A stretch of 64,000 nucleotides of DNA, taken from assembly GCA_030272155.1 (NCBI GenBank), contig CP126191.1, forward strand, positions 1,820,501 through 1,884,500. The letters are read 5' to 3'. Below the pieces are notes generated by a model that ran no database searches, had not been told where the DNA came from, and was given only the letters and a program-made list of their open reading frames with translations. Below, one piece after another: positions 55,648 through 64,000 of this stretch. How positions within the stretch are numbered: the first letter of the stretch is position 1; every line of letters starts with the position of its first letter. Position numbers and translations under genes: made by a program. This DNA is from Tetradesmus obliquus. Lineage: Eukaryota > Chlorophyta > Chlorophyceae > Sphaeropleales > Scenedesmaceae.

Positions 55648-56157
55648 GCCGGTGTGTACGAGTGTGCAGTGACGACAGCACGTGGTGCACAGGTTTCACC
55701 TATGCAACTGCACTCGTACCACCAGGCTGCTGCTGCAACTGGGGGCAACTCAAGTACAACATGTTGTATTCGGCAACCGAAGCTGGTGAAAAACACATTA
55801 TCATCTGCTGGTGTTGAAGGGAAGCACACACAGCATGCTGTACCAGCCTTGCATGTCATCTTGTCACGTGAACGGTTTGCCATGGTTGTGGTCCTTGCAT
55901 GCTTGCAGGAATGTAACCCACCTGACACTTTTAATTTTGAACAGGCCATCACATGTTGACACATCAAAGTGCATGGCTTGCACATTGCTACAAGTGGGAT
56001 GGTGCTGTAGGTGCTGCACACTGTAAGCAACACCTGCTGCGAACACAACAGCAGTCCAGACTCCGAGAACCTCTTGCTGCAGGCGTGGGCCTGAAGCGCT
56101 GTGGCACTAGCTGCATAAAAAAGAAGCCACTCTCAGCCATTTTCCCATCAGGTTGGT
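55648..56157. other. 3' UTR of the coiled-coil gene and spacer to histone H4
   Basis: Two TGTAA signals (55912-55916, 56022-56026). Convergent with H4. Nothing else is recognised. Confidence 0.6.
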
Positions 56158-56173
56158 GGTGTTGAGAAACACC
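56158..56173 (-). terminator. Histone H4 3' stem-loop
   Basis: On the minus strand: GGTGTT, loop TCTC, AACACC, within CAAACTGGTGTTTCTCAACA. A 6-bp stem with 4-nt loop, the geometry of the replication-dependent histone mRNA 3' end signal, about 95 bases after the H4 stop. Confidence 0.9.
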
Positions 56174-56268
56174 AGTTTGTGTTGTTGCTTGCAAACCCAC
56201 TGCTGCTGCCTGACCGGTACACACACCACAGGCAGCAGCAGCGGCCGCAGCAGGCTTGGAGGCGCTGC

Positions 56269-57250
<982 letters not shown>

Positions 57251-57333
57251 GCAGCTTTTCTTGCAGCAGCCTGGGCAAACGCAGTACAGTGTAGCAGCGG
57301 CAAGCAGCTCCTGCTGCCCACGGTTCACAAACT

Positions 57334-57352
57334 GGTGTTTTTCAACAGCACC
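57334..57352 (+). terminator. Histone H3 3' stem-loop, disrupted
   Basis: AAACTGGTGTT-TTTC-AACAGCACC. Compared with the other three genes the 3' arm AACACC is split by two extra bases (AACA-GC-ACC), so the 6-bp stem cannot form perfectly. Confidence 0.75.
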
Positions 57353-58094
57353 ATACTGTTGGAAAGCATTTGTTGTTGTGGGAGGACATGGACTGGCTGT
57401 TCTAAAACCACAGTTAACTGTGAAGGCGTGACCTTAGTGCCACTGGAGTGGCTCCGATGCACCTGCCACAGCCTGTTGTGCAGCTTGAATTTGCTGCCCG
57501 TTGCATGCCAGAATCCTTACCAGCTGTTAAAATACAAGTCATCCAAGAAACAATTTAGACGGTTTTGTAGGTGAAGTACAGCAAGCTGTTCAGGGTACAG
57601 GAAATATAACAGGGACTTCACCTGTCAGGCCTCCAAACTGCATCAAACAAAAAATACCCCTGGGGCCACTCGCATGCTCACTCTGTAATACGCCTAAATG
57701 CAGCAAAAGCGTTTCTCTGAACTAGTCATCCGTGCGCAAATGTTGCAACGGTTGCATGTTGCACTGGACCAAATGTTGAAAATGTTGCTGCTGGGACCAT
57801 GTTGGACAAGCTGCGCATGCCAAGCCTCACATACCCCATGCCACGGTGTGCAGCAATGTCACAGTGCAGTGCCATGGCCAAGAGCAGCGTGCAAGCTGCG
57901 ACTTTGACAGTTTTACCAGCAGTAATAGAGGGACAGGAAAGAGACAACAGTACTGATGATGACTTTGTTTAAAGGCCAAACTACGTGGTGCAGCACACCG
58001 CCTCAGGCACCACTGCTGTCTCAAACGCACAAAACATGAGATGTCAGCACAAGCGATTGCGAAACGCAATGGTCTTGCTTCCCAAAGAGTTGGT
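57353..58094. other. Spacer between H3 and H2B 3' ends
   Basis: No gene. GGTGAAGT (57570-57577) and ACTTCACC (57615-57622) form an inverted pair 37 bp apart. The two genes are convergent here. Confidence 0.6.
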
Positions 58095-58110
58095 GGTGTT
58101 AAGAAACACC
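58095..58110 (-). terminator. Histone H2B 3' stem-loop
   Basis: Minus strand GGTGTT, loop TCTT, AACACC within CAAACTGGTGTTTCTTAACA, about 75 bases after the stop. Confidence 0.9.
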
Positions 58111-58184
58111 AGTTTGAGTGTTGAGCAAGGCCAGCAGCTGCAGGCAGCTGCTTTACTCGACCTGCCTGGCAACGAGCCACGGGC

Positions 58185-58550
58185 TTAGGCAGAGGTGAAC
58201 TTGGTCACGGCCTTGGTGCCCTCAGACACGGCGTGCTTGGCCAGCTCGCCGGGCAGGATGAGGCGCACGGCAGTCTGAATCTCGCGGGAGGTGATGGTGG
58301 GCTTCTTATTGTAGCGAGCCAGCCTGCTGGCCTCACCGGCAATCTTCTCAAAGATGTCGTTAATGAAAGAGTTCATGATGGACATGGCCTTGGAGGAGAT
58401 GCCAGTGTCGGGGTGCACCTGCTTCAGCACCTTGTAGATGTAGATTTTGTAGGTCTCGGCCTTGCTGATCTTCTTCTTCTTGGCCTTGCCGTCGGTGGTC
58501 TTCTTGGCTGGGGCCTTGGCCGGAGCCTTCTCAGCTGCCTTGGGTGCCAT
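58185..58550 (-). CDS. H2B: Histone H2B
   Basis: 121 residues. A Lys/Ala/Pro-rich tail ([17 protein letters not shown]) precedes the fold: [40 protein letters not shown], and the C-terminal helix with [15 protein letters not shown], which carries the conserved ubiquitin-acceptor Lys. The start is the ATG at 58550. The open frame continues upstream but those codons have no H2B content. Intronless, divergent with H2A, with a canonical 3' stem-loop. Confidence 0.99.
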   Translation of the reverse strand: MAPKAAEKAPAKAPAKKTTDGKAKKKKISKAETYKIYIYKVLKQVHPDTGISSKAMSIMNSFINDIFEKIAGEASRLARYNKKPTITSREIQTAVRLILPGELAKHAVSEGTKAVTKFTSA

Positions 58551-58843
58551 TTCGAACTGCTGTTGTTGACTCGAGGTCAAATACGTGGTGTTGAAAGCAA
58601 AGAGCGTTGATGTGTTTATCAGCAATAGCTTTGGCTGATATATGGCCTGAGTAGCTGCAGGAGCGAGGCAAGAGCCGGTCGCGCTCAACTCACCGATCGA
58701 GCTCAGAGCTGAGGTCGATTCACCAAAAGCGCCGGCTCGACTGCCATTACTTGCTGCTGCGTATATAAGCCTCAGCGTGCTTCGTTGCAACCAACCACTT
58801 TCAGATACTCCTTGTTTCACTCTCAAAACATTCAACAGCAACC
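58551..58843. promoter_or_regulatory. Divergent H2B/H2A promoter
   Basis: GTATATAAG (58761-58769) lies about 75 bases before the H2A ATG. ATATAT at 58638-58643 lies about 90 bases before the H2B ATG. The middle contains the near-palindrome GAGCTCAGAGCTGAGGTC and two GAGCG/CGCTC-type patches. Confidence 0.7.
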
Positions 58844-59233
58844 ATGTCTGGACGTGGCAAGGCAGCAGGAAAGGCCAAGGGCAAGGCTGTGTCCCGCAGC
58901 TCCAAGGCCGGCCTGCAGTTCCCCGTGGGTCGTCTGGCTCGCTACCTGAAGAAGGGCAGGTATGCCGAGCGCATCGGTGCTGGTGCACCCGTGTACCTGG
59001 CAGCAGTGCTGGAGTACCTGGCAGCTGAGGTGCTGGAGCTGGCAGGCAATGCTGCCCGCGACAACAAGAAGAACAGGGTCATCCCCCGCCACATTCAGCT
59101 CGCCATCCGCAACGATGAGGAGCTGAGCAAGCTGCTGGGCACTGTGACCATTGCCAGCGGTGGTGTGCTGCCCAACATCCACACCCACCTGCTGCCCAAG
59201 AAGTCCAAGAAGGGAGAGGCTGCAGCAGAGTAA
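58844..59233 (+). CDS. H2A: Histone H2A
   Basis: 129 residues: [20 protein letters not shown], the fold [20 protein letters not shown] and [20 protein letters not shown], acidic-patch region [20 protein letters not shown], and tail [15 protein letters not shown]. There is no SQ(E/D)Y end, so this is not H2A.X, and the core is canonical rather than H2A.Z. Intronless, paired with H2B, 3' stem-loop 48 bases after the stop. Confidence 0.99.
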   Translation: MSGRGKAAGKAKGKAVSRSSKAGLQFPVGRLARYLKKGRYAERIGAGAPVYLAAVLEYLAAEVLELAGNAARDNKKNRVIPRHIQLAIRNDEELSKLLGTVTIASGGVLPNIHTHLLPKKSKKGEAAAE

Positions 59234-59281
59234 ACAGCATCGCTGCTGCTCAAGCCTGAGGTGCTCCCTCAGTGCCAAACT

Positions 59282-59297
59282 GGTGTTTATCAACACC
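59282..59297 (+). terminator. Histone H2A 3' stem-loop
   Basis: GGTGTT, loop TATC, AACACC, within CCAAACTGGTGTTTATCAAC. Confidence 0.9.
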
Positions 59298-59973
59298 ACC
59301 AATGCATTGGAAAGCCCATGCAGCCTGTACACCGGCTATATTCAGTGCAGCATGCTGCTGGTTACATGCAGTGTTGCACTTGCCCACAATTACGGCAGCG
59401 ACACCATTGATATTGACCAATCGTTCCATTGTTCCACTGATGGCATATATTCTCTACGACGTTATTGACAGACGTAAGTCAAACAGCACACCATGAAAGG
59501 AGCAGGCGGCGTATGTACATCTCCATATGGAGATTATGCATACGCAAGAGGCCACAGTGTGTGTCAGCCCTCACTCCGCTTGTGGCAAATGCCTTGGCGG
59601 AACAAACATCACTATTCGCAATTCATGTGATTGCCTTGCTTCACATTGCATTTTTTGATGCCCCTGCATTGCTGCTGGTGCCACTGCTGGCTTTGGTGCT
59701 GCAGGCAGCAAGCCAAGGTGTGCAACATGGCACTGTTGCCAATGCTGCACACTGTGCACTGCTCATGTGCTACTAGCTGTAGTACAGGTTCTGCTCCGGT
59801 TGTACGGCCCTGTGTGCACTGCTGATCCCTCATTGCTTGCTGTGCAATGCATGGCGTGCATCCTCTGCCACTGTCAGCAGCCTGCTGCAGAAGCCTACGC
59901 ATCAGCTGCTGGACTGCTGCTGTAGAGCCACATGTCCTGCAGCTGTAGCTGCATGGGCCGCAGTCACACCCGC
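59298..59973. other. Spacer between H2A and glutamate decarboxylase
   Basis: Two genes converge here. TTACA at 59362-59366 (TGTAA on the minus strand) could serve the decarboxylase but is about 600 bases from its stop. No gene is recognised. Confidence 0.5.
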
Positions 59974-60638
59974 TCAGCACTTGCCGCGCTCAGCCAGGGA
60001 TTGCAGGCGGTGCAATGACGGCCACTTGCTGGTGGTGCTGCTGCTGCGCACCTTCTCCTCTGCCAGCTTGATGCTGGTGGCCTTGATCTGGTCCAGCTGA
60101 TCCTTGGTGTAGATGTAGTGCACCTGCAGCCGCAAAGTACATGCGCAGCAGCAGCAGCAGCGTGAACCTAACCACCGTAAGATTTCTGCTTGACGGTGAT
60201 GTATGTCTTACACCACAAGCTCGGTTGAACAAGGGCACAGGTGTTTGAGTGCCTCCTGCAGCCTGCAGCAGCTTCTGTGCTTGGCTGTAAATGAAACATG
60301 GCATGCCTGCACGCCCATGACTGCCGCATGCAGGCAAGGCCACAACTGCATGCGTACATCCTCCGCATGCAGGCAAACCCTTACGCCCTCGCACAGACTC
60401 TCGGAACAGCACCTCCAGCCATTGCTTGAGGGCGCGTAACTGTGTAATTACTGCTGATGTTTGTCCTTTTACCTCCAGCCAGTCCAGCGCCTCCTGCAGG
60501 TCATCCAGCAGCTCGTTGGTCAGTGTGGGGCTGAAGTCCCAGCGGCACACCACGCGCAGCACCTTGCGCGCCTGGTTGCCGGCAGCCAGCGTGTAGCTGC
60601 AGCAGCAGCAGCCGTGAGGCAGGCGCAAGGAGCAGGAG

Positions 60639-60677
<39 letters not shown>

Positions 60678-62266
60678 AAAGGCAGGGGCTCAGTGAGTGT
60701 GAGGCTGAGGAGTAAGGAGGCAGCAGTACATGTACTGCCCATGCTGGTGTGAGCCGTCAGCGCCCGGCTGCAGTGCTGCTAGCAAGTCGAGCTATTCCTG
60801 CAAGCTCTACCCTGCCTACGTCATGGATTGGGGCATGCTACAGCGCACCCAACAGCGAGCAGCGCAGCATGCACCTGCACGGTAGCTCGTTGTCCTTGCA
60901 CGCAGAGAGCACACGTACTGTACAGCATGGCATAATTTCATACACAGAGCAGCCGGCTGGCCAGCCCTGCAGCCGCTGCTTGCAATTGCAATTGCAATAC
61001 AATACAACACAATACAATACACTTACAGGACTGACCCCGCCCCAGGCACCAGCCCAGCGAGCCGCTATTCCGCTCATGGGGGAAAGTAGTAATTGTACAT
61101 AATTGCAACTCACGCAGGCACCACCCAGCCGAATGTCTTCAGCCGGTCTGCAATGTTGAACTCATCGTAGGCACGGCCCTCCACATCCTTCAGGTGGAAT
61201 GCCACCAGCGGCAGGCAGCGGTCGCTGGCGCTGATCACCTCAAAGGAGCCCATCTTGACCAGGCCCTCACGCAGCTGCAGTGCAAGGTAGATGTTCAGCA
61301 GGATTGGTGCCACCATTAGTAATCTAGCAGGGCACAGCCGACAAGTGCAAGCATTCATTGCCGCAAACTGTTGCCGGTGCGCTTGAGCTGTGGCTGCGGC
61401 TGCTGCTGTGTATGATTTTGCAGCTAGCCGCGACCAGCTTTTAGTTGTTGTTTGCGTGTCCCAAGTTCCAGCAACAGCCGTCAGCGCTGCTGCCATCTGC
61501 ATCAAAACAGTGCGCCGCCTCACCCGCTCCGCGGTGTGCTGCATGTGCCTGTTGATCTCTCTGCCGCTGCCACTGCCCTCAAACAAAACATGGTTGCCGC
61601 AAACAGCTTACCCGCTCCGCAGCGTGCTGCATGTGCTTGCCTATCTCTCTGCCGCTGCCACTGCCCTCAAGCAATATGTGGCCGCCAAAAACAGCTCACC
61701 CGCTCCACGGTGTGCTGCATGTGCCTGTTGATCTCTCTGCCGCTGCCACTGCCCTCAAGCAATACATGGTGGCCGCAAACAGCTCACCCGCTCCGCGGTG
61801 TGCTGCATGTGCCTGTTGATCTCGCGGTAGCCTGCTGCTGCTGCTGCTGCTGCTGTGTCTAGTTTGCATCATGTTGAATCTACTGTGCAGTTTGATGCAT
61901 GCAGCTGCTAGCCTCCAGGTCAGCGCCTCACCCGCTCCGCGGTGTGCTGCATGTGCCTGTTGATCTCGCGGTATCCTGGGAAGCCCATGCGCGTGAACTG
62001 GTAGAGCTGGCCCACCACGTTCATGGCGCCCTTGCTGAAGTTGAGCGTGATCGTGATCTGGTCCTTACCAAGATAGTTGTCGTGGAACACCTGGCCGCAA
62101 ACATCGGACACGGGTAACAAACAAACATTGGATCATTGTGATGGATGCGAAGCGCGTACCACTGTAGCAGCTAACCTCGCTGTCTGGAGAACCAGTTGGC
62201 GGCTAGCTCATCCGCCAATGCAGAACACATTCAGGCCACCGGCAAGGCACTTGCAACTCACAGCAA

Positions 62267-62321
<55 letters not shown>

Positions 62322-62451
62322 GTTGCCTTACCAGTGACTCTGGCAGGTACTGCCTGCTGCGCCACATCACCCAGCCCAGGCCGGGGTACACCAGCCCAAA
62401 CTTGTGGCCTGAGGCGTTGATGGACATCACGTTGGACAGGCGGAAGTCCCT

Positions 62452-62511
<60 letters not shown>

Positions 62512-63982
62512 TATTCTTGTTGAACCAGTGGTGCAGCAACATCAACAACCCAGCCTGCTGCGCAGCCTGCCCGCTGCTGTTTCGCCTCACCACTTCATGC
62601 CTGGGAACACAGAGGGCGTCAATGTGCAACGACCCAACCTGCTGCATTGCCACCCAAGGGTGCTGCCGGCAGCCTGCCTGCTTACTACCTCTGCTAACCA
62701 CTTTATGTCTGGGAGGAAGAAGGGTGCCATTGTACAACTATCCAGCCTGCTGTAATGTCACCCAAGAATGCCTGCCCGCTGCTTTGTCTCACCACTTCAT
62801 GTCGCGGACCACGCAGGGCGCCATTGTGCAACCACCAAAGCTGCTGCAATGTCACTCAAACTCCCCCTCACCACTCACCACTTCATGTCTGGGAACACGA
62901 AGGGCGCCACGAAGCCGCCGCTGGCTGCGTCCACGTGGATGCACAGCTGCCAACCGGTCTCTTCATTCTTGGCAGCCACCAGCGAGTCAAGCTCCTCCAC
63001 ATCATAGAAGTGGCCCTGCAGCAGAGGTGAAGTGTGCACAATTTGTGAGTGGTTTGTGAGCGACACAGGGCATGCAGGAGGGTGATTGACTTGATGCGCA
63101 TTGCACAGTATGCTGGTGTGGTGGAGGTAAATCTTTACATGCCTGCGCTTGTGTGTCTCAGTGCATTGTTGCTGCTGCTGCTGCTGCTGCTGCCAGCTGG
63201 TTGCTGGTGAGGTGCTGCCGCCAGCAGGGCAGCGTGCATCTGCGCATGTGCATGTTCATGCTGCTGTGCAAGACACGCTGCAGCTGCTGTACATACTAGT
63301 GCTGTGGCGCGCCACAACTCACTGTGTAGGTTGTGCCTAGGATCGCCACCACACCTGTTGGGAGGCGCAGGGGCAGGTGGCAGCAGCATCCGTAAGTGTT
63401 CATGGTGGAGCAGCCAACTGCCGTTGGACCACACCATGCGTCATCTGTGCCCGTCTGCGCACACAGCCGCTGCCGCAATGCCCAAGCGTGGCAACCAGCA
63501 TGCAGTGCGTCATGCTGCTGCAGGCAGTGGCATAAGCTGGTTGCGTCAGCACAGCTGTATGCGGGGCCTATGGCCATGCTGTTGTCAGAGCAGTCCAAAG
63601 AGACGCAAACGTAATAGGCTGTGTGAGACGTTACACAAAGAGTTGACCGACCGCATGTACATTCCTATGCCGGCTGCTCACCGATGGTGTTCTCATCACA
63701 TGCAGCAATGAGGTCCTCATTTAATGCGTGGTAGTGCCCTGGCCTGTTGGTCACCCACTGCACACAGCAGGCAGCAGCAGGCAGCGCCAGCAGTTGCTCT
63801 CTAAGCAGTTCGCCAGGCTTACTACAGCTGTCCAGCTCCAAACATTGCTTGCAAGTGGACATGCATGCGCAGCGGTGACACGACTGTGTGAAGTCAGCCG
63901 CCAACACTTGGTCTGCCAGTTCTTTGTTGCAGCAGCTCACCTTTGGCTCGATCTCAAAGTACCTCGTCAGCTTTTCCCACAC
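59974..63982 (-). CDS. GAD: Glutamate decarboxylase, C-terminal 332 residues (5' part outside window)
   Basis: PLP enzyme converting glutamate to GABA and CO2. Exons (minus): 63982-63941, 63757-63682, 63354-63323, 63015-62879, 62449-62332, 62090-61932, 61274-61114, 60596-60473, 60123-59974 (TGA). Phases match throughout (999 nt). Markers in order: [63 protein letters not shown] with the PLP-stacking Asp; [18 protein letters not shown] with the PLP-binding Lys; [58 protein letters not shown]. The last exon ends in a basic Ser-rich tail with a single Trp ([20 protein letters not shown]), placed where plant GADs have their calmodulin-binding tail. Two introns carry tandem copies of the preceding exon's end. 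Remaining N-terminal exons lie beyond 64,000. Confidence 0.96.
60637..60678. repeat. CAG microsatellite upstream of a GAD exon
   Basis: (CAG)8-(CAACAG)-(CAG)4 array in the intron about 40 bp from the acceptor of exon 60596-60473. The acceptor itself is inside a shorter CTGCTG run. Confidence 0.9.
61519..61973. repeat. Five copies of a GAD exon end with splice donor (four intronic)
   Basis: The end of exon 62090-61932 (CTCACCCGCTCCGCGGTGTG ... GTTGATCTCGCGGTA, 61927-61973) recurs at 61783-61829, 61695-61738, 61607-61650 and 61519-61562. The last three steps are exactly 88 bp, the first is 144 bp. Every copy keeps a 5' splice site on the minus strand (gtgag in three, gtaag in one) right after GAGCGG. 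Confidence 0.95.
62270..62320. repeat. (CAG)17 microsatellite in a GAD intron
   Basis: Uninterrupted CAG array just after the donor of exon 62449-62332. Confidence 0.95.
62453..62508. repeat. (CAG)18 microsatellite at a GAD splice acceptor
   Basis: On the minus strand this is (CTG)n running directly into the CTGCAG acceptor of exon 62449-62332. Confidence 0.95.
62586..62924. repeat. Four copies of another GAD exon end with splice donor (three intronic)
   Basis: CTCACCACTTCATGTCTGGG ... AGGGCGCCA at the real exon edge (62874-62915) recurs at 62788-62830, 62694-62739 and 62586-62630, spaced 86, 94 and 108 bp. All keep a 5' splice site on the minus strand (gtgag, gtgag, gttag, gtgag). Confidence 0.92.
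63016..63940. other. GAD introns between the first three exons in the window
   Basis: Introns 63016-63322, 63355-63681 and 63758-63940. They contain one (CTG)7 run at 63171-63192. No exon-edge copies are seen here. Confidence 0.6.
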
Positions 63983-64000
63983 CTGCAGCGAAATGACAAT

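Noticed and set aside
54010..56048. 708-codon open frame on the minus strand opposite the coiled-coil gene
   Set aside because: It is the antisense shadow of the Ser/Ala-rich last exon of the coiled-coil gene (53541-55647). GC-rich repeat codons leave few antisense stops.

Overview
This is nuclear DNA from a green alga. The evidence is: many-intron genes with short exons and GT-AG introns; a compact histone quartet; plastid-targeted proteins; TGTAA sequences (the usual chlorophyte polyadenylation signal) downstream of several stops; and extreme CAG/CTG microsatellite density, with the repeat read as poly-Gln, poly-Ala or poly-Ser depending on frame. Base composition and repeat style suggest a chlorophycean of the Scenedesmus/Chlamydomonas type. 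That placement is inference.

Layout. The left end (131-723, +) is the last two exons of a plastid phosphate translocator. From 2.5 to 9.3 kb there is a transposon-rich stretch: a solo LTR (2558-3405), a 5'-truncated LINE with a (TAATG)n tail (about 3.9-5.07 kb), and the 3' end of a Ty3/gypsy element on the minus strand (integrase 8072-9256 plus LTR 7330-8012). 12.05-13.91 kb (-) is an SBP-box transcription factor with one apparent 1-nt deletion. 16.3-17.0 kb (-) is an unrecognised chloroplast membrane protein. 17.75-19.65 kb (-) is RRP15, a ribosome-biogenesis factor. 20.0-24.8 kb (+) is a Gln/Ala-rich protein of about 1450 residues. 25.2-31.6 kb (+) holds a five-exon membrane protein, a related coiled-coil exon pair and a small three-exon gene. 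34.0-46.5 kb (-) is a large SNF2-family ATPase with an embedded degenerate RING (RAD5/HLTF/SHPRH type). 47.1-55.6 kb (+) is a 13-exon, 2049-residue coiled-coil protein. 56.2-59.3 kb is a histone quartet, H4(-) H3(+) H2B(-) H2A(+), each with a 3' stem-loop. 59.97-63.98 kb (-) is the C-terminal two thirds of a glutamate decarboxylase.

How things fit together. The histone genes form two divergent pairs sharing promoters. RRP15 and the Q/A-rich gene are divergent, as are the SNF2 gene and the coiled-coil gene. Functions are otherwise unrelated, as expected of a eukaryotic chromosome segment.

Most unusual observation. At eight or more exon boundaries in four of the genes (translocator, RRP15, SNF2-RING, GAD), the terminal piece of the exon together with its splice site is repeated inside the neighbouring intron. 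Usually there are 1-4 copies about 70-110 bp apart; one array has six copies about 31 bp apart. In GAD intron copies every copy keeps a 5' splice site, and several look like complete microexons. These 'exon-edge echoes' are described one by one in the findings. A second pattern is that CTG/CAG microsatellites sit directly at intron 3' splice sites. Two conserved genes (H3, SBP) each lack one base of a C or G run. This may be real damage, but long-read consensus error is at least as likely.
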